The notes under the pieces are model-generated. The model saw only the letters and a program-made list of their open reading frames with translations. It had not been told where the DNA came from and did no database searches. DNA of 64,000 bases from Gari tellinella (lineage: Eukaryota; Mollusca; Bivalvia; Cardiida; Psammobiidae), in the NCBI GenBank assembly GCA_922989275.2, contig OV277861.1:97316993-97380992 (forward strand), written 5' to 3'. Positions 12,994 to 25,072 of this stretch are shown here, piece by piece. The position numbers and the translations under genes are program-made. Numbering within the stretch: position 1 is the first letter of the stretch; each line of letters starts with the position of its first letter.

Positions 12994-13239
12994 CAGTGGA
13001 GAATCTGTTATTCTTTCCCGTTTAAACGCAAACGTACGCAAACGCAAAACACTAAAACGTAGAAAAGTACAACTTTTTGACAATTCTGATAATTCATGTT
13101 TATCTTGGTGGCAAACAGTTTGGAGCCTGATCAGACGCCGGGTTACCCGGCGTCTGATCTGGCTCCAAATTGTTTGCACTGCAAATAATAGTTTTAGCGT
13201 AAACGCGTTTATTGGGAAAGAATAACACATTCTCCACTG
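12994..13239 (+). mobile_element. MITE family A, copy 3
   Basis: 246 bp with ends CAGTGGAGAATCTGTTATTC and its inverse, TA on both sides, core 1 hairpin in the middle with GGGTTACCC at the tip. Confidence 0.9.
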
Positions 13240-13927
13240 TACGTATAAGCAGAGCTATTGTAAATTAATGAATGTTACAAATACAGATTAGTTAAAGATT
13301 TAGCTGTGGCATCGACCCTATTAATACTAAATTCACAATGTGCGATTTTGCTTTACTAAACTATATTAATCAATATAATTGTTATTTGATGTATTAATTA
13401 TTAATAAACATTATAAAGTATTAATAATCAGACAGTATTAATACCGGTAATAACAATTGCACAGCACACACAGAGCTGCACTATTTTCCATATTCATTAC
13501 ATAAGGAATGTATAGATAGTATAGTTGCTTCCATAATTATACAAATACAACGGAAGCACTTAGCCATCCATGCAATAGACAGACACAAAACGTATAATCC
13601 ATATCCTCTAAAAGATATATAAACGCTTATATACCGTTTCTAACAAGGAATGGCACTGCATATGGTTTTGGAATTTGCAATACCACCAAAGGGAGGTGAT
13701 TCATATGATAACTAGATTTGCAGTTGTTTGTTTGTTATAAGATATTTCTTGTTCTTTTTGTTAAAAGTAACATTGCATTCTGAAATTAAATGCATAATTT
13801 TCAATTTTTAAGAATTGTTGCAGGCCGTGAGACGATATATTTGCAGAACCCAATAAAGTAAAAACTCTCTATAACGATTACTAAATTGTATTCACATGTA
13901 TTACTAGGTGTTTAAGGTAAGTGGCTA

Positions 13928-14173
13928 CAGTGGAGAATCTGTTATTCTTTCCCGTTTAAACGCAAACGTACGCAAACGCATTGCACTAAAACATAGCAAA
14001 TGACAACTTTTCGACAATTTTGACTGTTCATGTTGTTCTGAGTGGCAAACAGTTTGGAACCTGATCAGACGCCGGGTTACCCGGCGTCTGATCTGGCTCC
14101 AAACTGTTTGCAATGGAAAAAATAGTTTTAGCGTAAACGCGTTTATTGGGAAAGAATAACGTTTTCTCCACTG
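13928..14173 (+). mobile_element. MITE family A, copy 4
   Basis: Same ends and TA flanks as copy 3, with the GTTTTC end variant on the right and an inner GCAAACGTACGCAAACGC block. Confidence 0.9.
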
Positions 14174-14452
14174 TACTAAAAAAAGTTTAAAACAGAAACT
14201 TCGTTTTGGTAGATATCTGTTTATGTTCACCTTGTTTTATGCTGTCATCTATATTTCATATAATCAATTAGGATTCTTTTTAGTGGTTGCAATAGAGGGG
14301 TATAACTGTAGATGGAGTGCTAAAGGTTATATATTTATGGTTGTCTGGTTTGATAAAGGTGGTTCGTCATCAAGGCTAATATTAAAGGCATTGCATGCAC
14401 CCTGTTATGCGCGTGAAGCTTTTATTACCTTATGGTGTTTATATGTATATAT

Positions 14453-14517
14453 TGCAAACAGTGTAAAGCCTGATCAGAGGGCTCTTGTCGGAGCCCTCTG
14501 ACCAGGGTGTGTGCTGT
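14453..14517. repeat. Core 1 hairpin, GAGGGCTC variant
   Basis: GCAAACAGTGTAAAGCCTGATCAG opens a stem with AGAGGGCTC/GAGCCCTCT instead of GACGCC, cited here in part. The same variant occurs at 52860-52935. Confidence 0.75.
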
Positions 14518-15140
14518 TAATGTAACTTTTCATTTTCTGAAATATTTTTAAGAATAGTTATAAAATTAATAACAACTGGTAACTTTTCAAAAAATGAACA
14601 TTGCATATTAAAAGTTTAGCATAAGATAGGTAATAAGATAAGTTAATTTATGTAGATTGACACTTGTGCTAAGAAAAGTTTTCCATCAAAAGATGGTGAA
14701 TAGGTTATATTTGATAATAGCGGCAACTAAATGCAGGAACAGTGAAGCAGAAAGATGACAACGATACAAATCGCAATTATATGCCTTTAAAATTAGTTTA
14801 CAAAGTAAATAGATAGTTATACTTAAAGAACTATATTGCAGAGTCACTCACTATAGATTGCACAACTTTGGTTTGCGAATATTTAGCACAGTATACAATT
14901 CTCCAATATAGTTAGATCTTCTGGATCATCTTCTGGGTTGCAAAATATATTACAAATTCGCCCTAATAACCGTGCAGAAGATTAAACGAAAACGTTGTGT
15001 GGTTGTTTATTGACGGGTACAAAAGAGATTGATTGTTGTGCATGCCGTAGCTTTGATCATCATTGATCACATCATTTTACCATTCATACACTTGCCCCTT
15101 GAGGAATCAACTCTTTATATTTTCTTTGTTTCTATGGGTA

Positions 15141-15382
15141 CAGTGGAGAATCTGTTATTCTTTCCCGTTTAAACGAAAACGTACGCAAACGCACAACACT
15201 AAAACGTAGAAAAGTACAACTTTTTGACAATTTTGACTATTCATGTTTATCATGGTGGCAAACAGTTTGGAGCCTGATCAGACGCCGGGTTACCCGGCGT
15301 CTGGGCTCCAAACTGTTTGCACTGCAAATAATAGTTTTAGCGTAAACGCGTTTATTGGGAAAGAATAACAGATTCTCCACTG
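15141..15382 (+). mobile_element. MITE family A, copy 5
   Basis: TA-flanked, ends CAGTGGAGAATCTG and CAGATTCTCCACTG. The core 1 stem has lost four bases on its right arm (GGCGTCTGGGCTCC). Confidence 0.9.
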
Positions 15383-15555
15383 TATCAGACAAATCCCAAT
15401 CACGGTGCTGCTTTTACTGCCTGTATTTAAACGAGTTGTTCTATTATGACACCTTTTATGTCGCTGTAATAAAAACTGTTCTTTCCCATTACATTTATCT
15501 TGAAAGGTAGCGCTTGAGTAGTTAACCTCTACCCTAATGTAAAATCGTGCACTTA

Positions 15556-15801
15556 CAGTGGAGAATCTGTTATTCTTTCCCAATAAACGCGTTTACGCTA
15601 AAACTATTATTTGCAGTGCAAACAGTTTGGAGCCAGATCAGACGCCGGGTAACCCGGCGTCTGATCAGGCTCCAAACTGTTTGCCACCAAGATAAACATG
15701 AATTATCAGAATTGTCTAAAAGTTGCTCTTTTCTACGTTTTATTGCTTTGCGTTTGCGTACGTTTGCGTTTAAACGGGAAAGAATAACAGATTCTCCACT
15801 G
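15556..15801 (-). mobile_element. MITE family A, copy 6 (inverted)
   Basis: Only 173 bp from copy 5 and in the opposite orientation, so the two form a large inverted pair. TA flanks, full ends and full core 1 hairpin. Confidence 0.9.
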
Positions 15802-16159
15802 TAACAACTTGTTTAGATTGAGAAAAGATAAGGTTCTTTTAAATAAAACTGATGTACTATATGCCTACACAAACACCTGAAGATCTGTAGGCATAAAAAC
15901 CAAATTCATTATCGTTAATCTTGCTTTTTCAGTGGGATGGAGATGGTGGGGTAGAAAACAGTGTACACCTATTGTTGTATGACTACATACTAATACATTC
16001 ACACACGTGTATGCATGCCGGCGCTGCGTATGCTGTTCTGTTAAACCCAAACAAACAGGAGCTTTTTATGCTATACGATTGTTTTCTGAAAAACGTGTAA
16101 TCTGCGACTATTCTTAGAGTTGTTAATCTGACAGAATAATTTTACAATAATGTCAAATA

Positions 16160-16405
16160 CAGTGGAGAATCTGTTATTCTTTCCCGTTTAAACGCAAACG
16201 TACGCAAACGCAAAGCCCTAAAACGTAGAAAAGAACAATTTTTGGACAATTCTGATAACTCATGTTTATATTGGTGGCAAACAGTTTGGAGCCAGATCAG
16301 ACGCCGGGTTACCCGGCGTCTGATCTGGCTCCAAACTGTTTGTAAAAGAAAAAATAGTTTTAGCGTAAACGCGTTTATCGGGAAAGAATAACAGATTCTC
16401 CACTG
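16160..16405 (+). mobile_element. MITE family A, copy 7
   Basis: TA-flanked, complete ends, core 1 hairpin at 16275-16343. Confidence 0.9.
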
Positions 16406-17035
16406 TACTTATCGCCAATTCGCAATTTGTGTGCCGATGAATTTAAAAACAAACTATAGGAGCGAACGTGTGAGAATTGTAGCAAATAGTTTGGATCCAA
16501 ATTAGACAGCCACCGCTTTCATCGTGATAAAACTTTTGACACTCTTGTGGTATTTACTTAAATAATTGGTAAATATGCCTACATGTGGTCTTGAGAATTG
16601 TTACAAAACCATACATTCCGCAGAAAAAACATGTTTAGTTTGCTAACAATTAATTTATTGTCTGGCATGTAAATGATCTTCATTAGCAAATAATATTATA
16701 CTACTCAAAGTTTGCTAAGCATCAAGGGAAAAATATCCATAGGTACCAATGCATTGACCCTATCACTTCTCATCACATAACTTCCAACATTTTTATTCGA
16801 TTTCTTCCAAATTTGGAGACATATACACTTGTCTAGGTCCTGTAGGCAAAATCCGAGGAAATGATCAAAATGTGAAATTTCTGAGATTTCACCAAATTTT
16901 TTAAATCCATTGAATTCTACATTTTAATGTTCTTAGCTATTTTATAATGAGTACAACTGAACATTCAAAGTAAAACATTGTTTTTACTAACGAATACCAT
17001 CTTCAGTGGAGATTTGAATTGAATTTGCGAAAAGG

Positions 17036-17665
17036 TGCTTTTGTGGTGGATAGGGTTAATTCTTATACAACAGTCGCATTTGCAATACGTGTAAACCAAA
17101 CAAGGCGTCTGATCTGGGTCCGAATCGTTTTACACCCGATTGCACTTCTACAACCAAATTGACAATTAGCAATCATATTAGCTTTTCTCCATTCGAAATT
17201 ATTTCAAGCACCAGACAATGAATATAAATGTGCAGATGACAACTTTTCACTTCACTGCCATGACGTCATTAACTTTAAATATTTGTCGTCTGCTCTTATT
17301 TCTCAAATTTTCATTTTAGTTATGTTGACTTAAGGAATATAAAATTGAGTTTCAAACAATTTGGTGCCTGATCAGACGCCGCATAATGCGGCGTCTGATC
17401 AGGAACCAAACTGTTTGCAAATAATCACTGCACTCGGTGTAAGACAGTGAAGGGGTAAATTAAATGCGCCAAAAGTTGCTTCTGTGGGGTAAATGGTTAA
17501 TTCGTACAACAATCGCATTTGCAAAAAGTTTAAAACCAAACAAGGTGTCAGATCTGGGTCCGAATCGTTTTACACCCGATTGCAGCAATCATATTATTTT
17601 TTCTCCATTCGAAATGATTTCAAGCTCCAAACAATAAAAATAAATGTGCAGATGACAATTCTTTA
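17036..17665 (+). repeat. Diverged direct duplication around a D element
   Basis: GATCTGGGTCCGAATCGTTT with TACACCCGATTGCA occurs at about 17112 and 17560. TCTCCATTCGAAAT and AAATGTGCAGATGACAA recur as well. The D element at 17248-17460 lies between the two copies. Confidence 0.8.
17248..17460. mobile_element. MITE family D
   Basis: CTTCACTGCCATGACGTCAT at the left, AGACAGTGAAGGGGTAA at the right, core 1 at 17353-17420. Confidence 0.8.
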
Positions 17666-18042
17666 AAGCGAACGATAATTCAGTTAAAATATTCAAATAT
17701 GTACATGTATACAGGCGTATTAATTAAAAAAGAAATTGTTATACTCTCTTCTAAAGACATGTGCTCTAACCGGCTATCTAGAAGTTAAATATAAACCTTG
17801 CCGTGTCTTATTGCATTGCGAACAATGTAGACTAAGGTCTTGATCTACACTATTTGATGATCACATGCATCTTCAGCATTTTATGTAGCTGTGTTATTTA
17901 TGGTATTTGGCAGTGTAGATCAAACTCAGATAGAGAGCATGGGATGACAACGGTGCTAGGTCTGTACAATGTTTTATTGTATACCTTACTATAAATAGTA
18001 ACATATTTTGCTTTGATGACAATGCAATACGCCCTTGCTGAG

Positions 18043-18406
18043 CGGGCCAATAACCGGATGCAGTCCAATTACAGGTTATTTGGACTGCATCCGGTTATTG
18101 GCCCGGGGGCAACAGAATTTATGAACGTGAAAACGTTAGCAACGTAACGTTCAAAATGACCAACGTTCGTTGAAGATGACGTCATTTGATTTCTTTAACG
18201 GCCGCGCGTATGTAAACATTCAAACAATCTACGTATTCGTTGATTTTGAACCAGGTATACAATAAACAAGTCATTAAACGGCAGAGGGCGGGTCGTCGTT
18301 GCTTATTGGCACTCGTTAGCCACATTGGCACTCGGGCTAAGGCCCTCGTGCCATTATGGCTAACTTGTGCTAATAAGCAACGACGGTCCGCCCTCGGCCG
18401 TTTAAT
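18043..18406. repeat. Double palindrome element
   Basis: First hairpin 18043-18105 (CCAATAACCGGATGCAGTCC and its inverse). Then a 170 bp link also found at 8218-8380 (GTGAAAACGTTAGCAACGTA). Second hairpin 18273-18406 (GGTCGTCGTTGCTTATTGGC with inverse GCTAATAAGCAACGACGGTC). Confidence 0.85.
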
Positions 18407-18709
18407 AACTGTATAGTAATGCAATAAGTAAGTTTTTTCATGACACTGCTCATATGCAATTAGTAACTTCTAGAATGAATGTCAATATACCCCGCACCAT
18501 GCTATTTTTCATACCAAAGCTAACTGTGTAACTGTTGAGCATCAATTTGTTCGAATACTTTATCGTTGAAACCTAAGTGTCGCACAGGGCTTTATCAATT
18601 AAATATATTGGCTAGATTATTGTAGTATATCATGTTTCATTTATCCATCAATTCCACACAATTGTATTAACGAAATTAAAAGAGCAAAATGTATGAAATG
18701 CGATTACAT

Positions 18710-18915
18710 CAAAACCTCTCTTTTACGACAACTAAATTATGTTAATTATAAGGGTGCTTACTGTAGGTGACTGCTTAAAACAATGTGACAGTGAAACAGA
18801 AAGCTCCTTTAGGAGCTTTCTGTTTCACTGTCATCTTGCTTTAAGCTGTCGCTTCTCTATTATACATACAATTACCCTTCGTTTTTTTAGTGGTCGGTAT
18901 TGAGAGGTTTTACTG
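18710..18915. mobile_element. MITE family G, copy 2
   Basis: AAAACCTCTCTTTTACGACA to GGTATTGAGAGGTTTTACTG. Hairpin GAAAGCTCCTTTAGGAGCTT at about 18800-18819. Confidence 0.85.
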
Positions 18916-19481
18916 TATTTTGGTTTTAGCTTTGTTTGTCACTGACTGAACAGAGCAGAACTGACTGAATATTCCAAGTGCATACATATGGATCTGTGAT
19001 TTGAATTAACCTTCGGCTGTTGTCTGATAACCGTCCCAAACGTTTATATCCACATGGTTCCGAGCAACTCAATGTCTCATCTAGAATTAAAACGCTTTGG
19101 CACTTTGACCTTTTCTGAAACAAATGGCAGATAAATTGAATATAACAGATACAAAAATAAACAAATATGTCACTCTGAATGCTAAATCAGCACCCCCATC
19201 CCCACAAAAAACCACTGGGCGTAAATGGGTTAATTTACCAATGTCCTTTTCTCTACTTTCAGCGTTCGGAGGATGAGGATTTATGCAACTCAAAGTCAAC
19301 TGAGTAGCAAACGACTGAACCCTAATGGTCCACGGCATGCAACGGCCATCAACAGCCAAGGAATCGAACTCTCATCCTCAGAAGATCCGCAACTTTAACC
19401 GGAAGTGGAGACTGTAGAACAGCCCGCCAAATATCAATCATGTTAGGCAATCTTCGAGGATACAGAAAGACGCGTCCTCCA

Positions 19482-19735
19482 TTTTTACCCCATTACCCCA
19501 TAAATTCTCATTTTTACGCCTTTAATTTATTCCTCCGCTAAAGAAAATAGTTTCACTTGATACATTAATGAATATACGCAGTTAGATTGTTTTACATATA
19601 TTCTAGCAGGCTTTAATTCAGAGTAGGCTGAACGTAAAGCAGAATTCGTCTTAAGGCGCATTCTGCTTTACATTCAACCTGCTTTAAGAGGTCATGTATA
19701 TCTTCAAAACTAGCAGCAGACTATGGGGTAATGTG
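19482..19735. mobile_element. MITE family B, copy 3, with a fragment to 20035
   Basis: ACCCCATTACCCCATAAATT to CTATGGGGTAATG, core 2 at about 19625-19690. A further core 2 half (GGTGCATTCTGCTTTTTTGT) is at 19985-20035. Confidence 0.7.
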
Positions 19736-20290
19736 ATAACAAACATAATAATAGTTCTAGCCATTTGTAGCAGGTCTTTGGCTAAGTAACATACACGATT
19801 AATTGACTTTGATTGAGCTTGAATATGACAGTTTACCACAGCAATGAGTCATATTAGCATTATGGTGGAAATACTATTCTTCCCGTTTAGCGAAATCAGG
19901 GCTGCCATAAGTTGATCTTGAAGCATCCTAATATTTCCAAATTTCTAATTGTCAAGCGCGAATACTTAAAATAGATTGAAAGTAAGGTGCATTCTGCTTT
20001 TTTGTTTTAAGCCAGCTTTAAGCTACAATCTGCTAGGATAAAATCCGTTGACATGGCATGCCTGGGGAAATACTAGGTGTCTGATCAGGTTCCAAACTCG
20101 TTAACGTTACGACCGAAAATTCAACGCCAATATTAAAAATAATCTGTTGTTTTCTACGTTTGATTGAACTGTTTCTATTAAGTTTCGTTTTGTAAAGGGA
20201 AAGAAGAACGTATTCCCTAACTGCCATAAAACGATTCTTTACAAATGGAAATAATGTTCACGTCGATTTCATCAATCAGTAATTATTGCA

Positions 20291-20541
20291 TTAACCTTTT
20301 ACCTCATAAATACGCATTTAAGGCCTCTAATTTATTCATACACTGAAAAAGATAGTTCCTATTTATACAGTCATTAATATGCATATAAGAAATATATTCT
20401 ATCTCTTAGATGAAAGGTAGCTTAATACAGGCTGAAAGTAAAGCAGAATGCGCCTGAAGGCGCATCTGATTTACTTTCAACCTGCCTTTTCTTGGTCACC
20501 TATCTTCAAAACTAGAAGCAGGCTATGGAGTAAAGGATTAA
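20291..20541. mobile_element. MITE family B, copy 4 (TTAA to TTAA)
   Basis: TTAACCTTTTACCTCATAAA at the left, GGAGTAAAGGATTAA at the right, core 2 at about 20430-20490. A clear case of TTAA at both ends. Confidence 0.85.
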
Positions 20542-20737
20542 GCGATTACTCAGTGAAATAACGTATATATTATCAATACAAGTTACTGCTTAATTCAGGA
20601 TAGAAAAAGTGAAGCTTTCTATATCAATTTTAAAACTGCATTTAAATGGGGGCAAACATGTGTGTCAAATACTGCATACGTAATTTCTATTTAGTGGTCG
20701 CTTATAAAGGACTGACATGCATTTTTCTTTCTATATA

Positions 20738-20933
20738 CAGTAAAACCTTTCTTTACGCCAACAAAAAAGAAGACTAATTGATTGTATAAAAGACGGACAA
20801 CAGCACACAACAAGATAGCAGTAGAACAGAAAGGAAATTAATAGTTTACTTCCGGCATGCTTTAAGCACTCACTTGTTGTAAAAACCTAATTAATTAACA
20901 TAATTGTGTAGTCGAAATAGAGAGGCTTTACTG
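20738..20933. mobile_element. MITE family G, copy 3, hairpin eroded
   Basis: CAGTAAAACCTTTCTTTACG to GTCGAAATAGAGAGGCTTTA then CTG; TA flanks. Confidence 0.8.
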
Positions 20934-20981
20934 TACATCTTTATCTATATTATACTTTATCTCAATCGCACTTTACTATTA

Positions 20982-21227
20982 CAGTAGAGAATCTGTTATT
21001 CTTTCCCAATAAACGCGTTTACGCTAAAACTATTATTTGCAGTGCAAACAGTTTGGAGCCAGATCAGACGCCGGGTAACCCGGCGTCTGATCAGGCTCCA
21101 AACTGTTTGCCACCAAGATAAACAAGAATTATCAGAATTGTCCAAAACTTGTTCTTTTCTACGTTTTAGTGCTTTGCGTTTGCGTACGTTTGCGTTTAAA
21201 TGGGAAAGAATAACAGATTCTCCACTG
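20982..21227 (-). mobile_element. MITE family A, copy 8 (inverted)
   Basis: TA-flanked, ends CAGTAGAGAATCTG and CAGATTCTCCACTG, core 1 at 21042-21110. Confidence 0.9.
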
Positions 21228-21459
21228 TACGCAGTGGGTTGCACGTGATCTATGTATGTGTGAGTATTGCTATGCATCGTGGCAATTGGATGTGCTACGA
21301 TATTTCCGTTGGGAGCTGGACTCTTATTACGGCCCGACTTGGCGAAGGTTTGATTACGAATCGTCATTATTATATTATCACATTACAAAACCATTGTGCT
21401 GAAGCTGTCACCTGATTTCCCACTGGGACATACAAACCTTGAAAAGCACTACTAGACGT

Positions 21460-22441
21460 TAACCACCTTCACTGCCTTACCCCTAGACCAATATGTTTTG
21501 CAAACAGTTTCGATCCTGATCAGACGCCGCGTTACGCGGCGTCTGACCAGGATCAAAACTCTTTGGCTCTCATCTCAATATTTCTGAAATCAAAATATCT
21601 AAAAATTTCAAGTAAAGAAATAAAAACAGAAGACAACTGTGTAACATTGATGACGTAATGGCAGTGAAGTGATCAACGCACTCAAGGCATTTGCCAACAG
21701 ATTCACGTCTGACCGGGATACATACTGTTTGAATTTGTTTCATTTGCGTATTCTCTATCTTTTTACCCATTCACTGCCAAGGTCGACAACAATGCCATGT
21801 GCAAACAGTCTGGATCCTGACCAGACGCTACGTACATGTACGTAACGCGGCGTTTGATTAGGATCAAAACTCTTTAAAATCATATCAATGTTTCATAAGT
21901 TTAAAAACGTATAGAATTCCAAATTTATGAAATGAAAGCAGAAGAAAATTTGAAGCAGACGTGGCAGTGACGGATGTTACGTCATACATGTATTGGTAGC
22001 GAAAGGGTTGAGGCAAACTGTGTAATATCAAGAACAAAAGCAGACAATATATTTAACTCTTATCATGCTGAATTGCCGTCTGCTTCATATAAACCGTCTG
22101 CTTAAAAACTAAAATTTTGTTTTTCATGCTTTGAAACAGAAGTAAACTTGATTACGAGTGCCAAACAGTCTGTATTCAAATTGTTTGCAAATGACAGTCA
22201 AATCGAGCTAAGCACAATAAGGGTCAATGCAGACAATATCTACATGCATAATGAAGATAACCATTTCGCTCTCAATGACGTTAAAAGCGTTTTTTTCCAA
22301 ACTGTTTGGCACTCGTTTTGAAATTTCTTCAGTCTTAAGTGCCTTATTTTTCAACTTTAAAACGACATCGCAGACAACAAAATTGAAGCAAACGACGAGG
22401 GGGTAAATATCTCACGAAAAAGTTGGCAGTGAAAGGGTGAA
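21460..22441. repeat. Cluster of four family D MITEs in a row
   Basis: Successive D elements with starts near 21465, 21775, 22045 and 22243. Each has GACGTCA/GCAGTGA ends and core 1 or its remnant (21498-21562, 21800-21872, about 22165, about 22295). Ends are partly eroded. Confidence 0.7.
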
Positions 22442-22808
22442 ATTTACCTGTTATACTATTTTATTTTTTGTCTCTGTGATGTGATTAAAGAATCTTGGTC
22501 GGATATACTTGTACAGGTTTATCAATATGGTTTTGATTGTTTATGACTTTAGCACGCTATGTGCAGTGTAATTTCTCATCTGCCAAACTTGACGTGTCAT
22601 AACTAAAAAAGTTATCCGTCATTTATTTGAGAAATTATCGTCACGGTGTTTCTGGAAATAAAAGTAATCCGAAGCTGTTTGTTGAGGAGGAGTGGGCCAC
22701 CGAAGTGGGAACTGAAGAGATTAGTGCCACACTGTGATTGTGAAAGTGGCAAGAAATAGTTGCTGCTGAAGGGATGGTCAGTTAGGCATGTATTTATTCA
22801 TCCACTCC

Positions 22809-23005
22809 TGGCTGCCATAAGTTAATCATGAAAATCCTAAGATTTACTCATTTTTATTCGTCAATCGTTATTATCTAAAGCAGGTTGAAACTAAAGCAGA
22901 ATGCGCCTTTAGGGGCATTTTGCTTTACTTTCAGCCTGCTTTAAGCCACCACTGGCTAGGGTGAAAATCCAAAGATTTCGGAAAATCCGGAGAAATGGCA
23001 GCCCT
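22809..23005. mobile_element. MITE family I with core 2 hairpin
   Basis: GGCTGCCATAAGTTAATCAT at the left, CGGAGAAATGGCAGCCCTT at the right; core 2 at about 22880-22935. Confidence 0.8.
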
Positions 23006-23366
23006 TCAAATGATAAAATTAAGTTTCTTACTTAGCTTAATCTATTCCAATTTGGACTTTTAAGGGTTGATGTTCAAACATATATTGCAATTGGCAAACA
23101 GTGCAGTACTAGGAACACTCCGATCAGGATATACGCTATTTGAACAGGACAAGTGTACTCTTCGGGTATACCTTTTTTATGTGACGAGTATACTAGTCAC
23201 TAGGTTTTTATGTGTTAAGGATGTTTAAAACCCATAAGCGAAATTTTCAAAGCATCTAAGAAAATCATTTCATGTTTATTTTGGAAGAGCTGTTATGATA
23301 ACTGAAAAAAATATTCATATGCCGCTGTTCATTTGCTTTTGCATTATGGCCGTCAGGAAAAGATAT

Positions 23367-23515
23367 GTGATCTGTCATGAGTCGATGTTTAAGACAAGTT
23401 GATCTCAAACGAGTCTAGAATTGAAATGTTATTAAGCGAGCCTTGGCGAGCTTAATAACTTTTCTATTCTAGACGAGTTTGAGATCAACTTGTCTTAAAC
23501 ATCGACGAGTGACAG
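23367..23515. repeat. Long palindrome with ~55 bp arms
   Basis: GATGTTTAAGACAAGTTGAT and the inverse ATCAACTTGTCTTAAACATC; inner stem TTATTAAGCGAGCCTTGGCG and the inverse. One base differs here and there between arms. Confidence 0.88.
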
Positions 23516-24477
23516 ATTCTTTTTCTCACATTACCAAAGATTTAAGCTATTTTTTAAGCAATATGTATTTGTTTGGAACCCCGGTGACGTCAAAACGCCG
23601 TTATAAATAGTGACGTTATAGTGACGTCATCAAAGTGTTTTTACACATGTTGGAGATAAGGATATTCGTTATCGTTGTTCGCTATAGAAAACTGGGGTAG
23701 TTATGTGAGAATTTGTTTTTCATTATTCATTTCATGTCTATGGAAATATTTTTCAAATAAAGAAACTAAATCAAGACAAAACAGGCACAAACTTTCAAAT
23801 TTATGGTTCCCTGATCATCAAAACAACTTTTTTTTTTATGGGAAATGCTTTCTGATTTTAATTCAATGAAAATATTAGATAACTTTGAAAAAACACGTGT
23901 CTAGTATTTACCCTTTTGTTATATTATTCCAGATGAAAGTCCACACTAAGGCAATAATAAATATGAAAAGAAATTGATATGTTAGTGTTGGAATTTTGAG
24001 TCTTTAAATTTTACACAAATAATACGATATTGATAACCTTTAAAGCTTCATAATGTTTCAAAATTGGTGCCTATTTTGCCTTTATTTAGTTGCTTTATGA
24101 GAAATTACTACTATAGACATGGACTAAATAATGCAAAACCAAATAACCATGTTTGTTTTATTTGAATCATACTTTACTGAAGCGTCTATTTTTATAGTCT
24201 ACATTTCCATTTATCGTCAAAAGCTCTTCAAAACCCACACCATGATAGAGTTTGTTTTAACACTTTGAACAGTTCAATACATCCTTAAGCGGTTCTGAAT
24301 AGTAGAGAAACTTTGACATTTTGCTTTTGGCAAGGGACAGTTTAAAACCAGAAATGCAAAAAGCTTTAAACGAGTGTTTTAAGTTGTCCACATGCCATTT
24401 TAATATGACTGGCAAACAGCATGGAACCAAATCAGACACCGACCAATTGGCTTCTAATCAGAAGGCAAAACATTTCA
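23516..24477. other. AT-rich non-coding stretch
   Basis: No repeat core until 24420. Short frames here are not supported by motifs or codon pattern. Confidence 0.5.
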
Positions 24478-24737
24478 TAGTTTGAATCAGGTTAAACCCT
24501 TTCATTCTCAATGACGTCATAAACCGCATTCGATAACAGTTATGATCCTGATCAGACGCCGCGTGACGCGGCGTCTGATCAAGATCAAAACTGTATGCCA
24601 CTTGTTTTGAAGTTACGTCAGTTATACTGCATTAAGTCTAACTTTGAAACGAAATTGCAGACAACAATATTAAAGCAGACGACAATATAGCGATGCAGGG
24701 GAAAAAACCTGACGATAAATTTGATCATGAAAGGGTT
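24478..24737. mobile_element. MITE family D (ctcaatgacg subtype)
   Basis: AACCCTTTCATTCTCAATGACG to TGATCATGAAAGGGTTA, cited in parts of its ends, with core 1 at 24535-24597. Confidence 0.75.
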
Positions 24738-24832
24738 AGGCACAACTGTATTGAATCTCAAATTGGTGCTTCCTGTCTGGAGATTCAATACAGTTGTGCC
24801 TTACCCTTCCATTATCAAATTTATCGTGAGTT
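24707..24832. repeat. Palindrome with ~50 bp arms beside a D element
   Basis: GGCACAACTGTATTGAATCT returns as AGATTCAATACAGTTGTGCC. Arms also include the D end (GATAAATTTGATCATGAAAG). A T8 run follows. Confidence 0.85.
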
Positions 24833-24871
24833 TTTTTTGCCCTTCAAACCTAGTGCTTCCTGTCGACAGGG

Positions 24872-25072
24872 GGCCTCCGTAGCCTAGTGGTTACAATCAC
24901 TGTGTCTAATATCACTAATCTCCTCTCCGCTGTGGGTTCGAATCCCGGTCTGGGCATGTTGGAAAGCCTTCCAACTGGGCTGCGGAAGGTTGGTGGTTCT
25001 ACCCAGTTGCTGAGACAAGTGCCTGAAACAGTGCATAAAGGGCTTCTTGAGTCTTCATCCACCTGTAATTAG
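24872..25072 (+). mobile_element. tRNA-derived SINE, copy 1
   Basis: A tRNA-like head with Pol III box A (TAGCCTAGTGG, 24880-24890) and box B (GGTTCGAATCC, 24935-24945). A body follows (CCTTCCAACTGGGC, GTGCCTGAAACAG) ending CCACCTGTAATTA. The second copy at 25461 shares head, body and end. Confidence 0.85.

Noticed and set aside
14223..14501. Plus-strand frame of 92 codons following A copy 4
   Set aside because: No motif, and it ends within a core 1 hairpin variant; not supported as a gene.
15547..15804. Reading frames of 80-145 codons repeated across the window with QIRRRVTRRLIRLQTV-like products
   Set aside because: They are translations of the palindromic core and arms of family A MITEs in both strands. 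They recur wherever an A element lies, have no start context in common and match no protein family.
17000..22441. Possible CRISPR-like or satellite array because of regularly recurring palindromes
   Set aside because: Spacing is irregular, each hairpin sits in MITE-type ends, and the genome is clearly eukaryotic with spliced genes.
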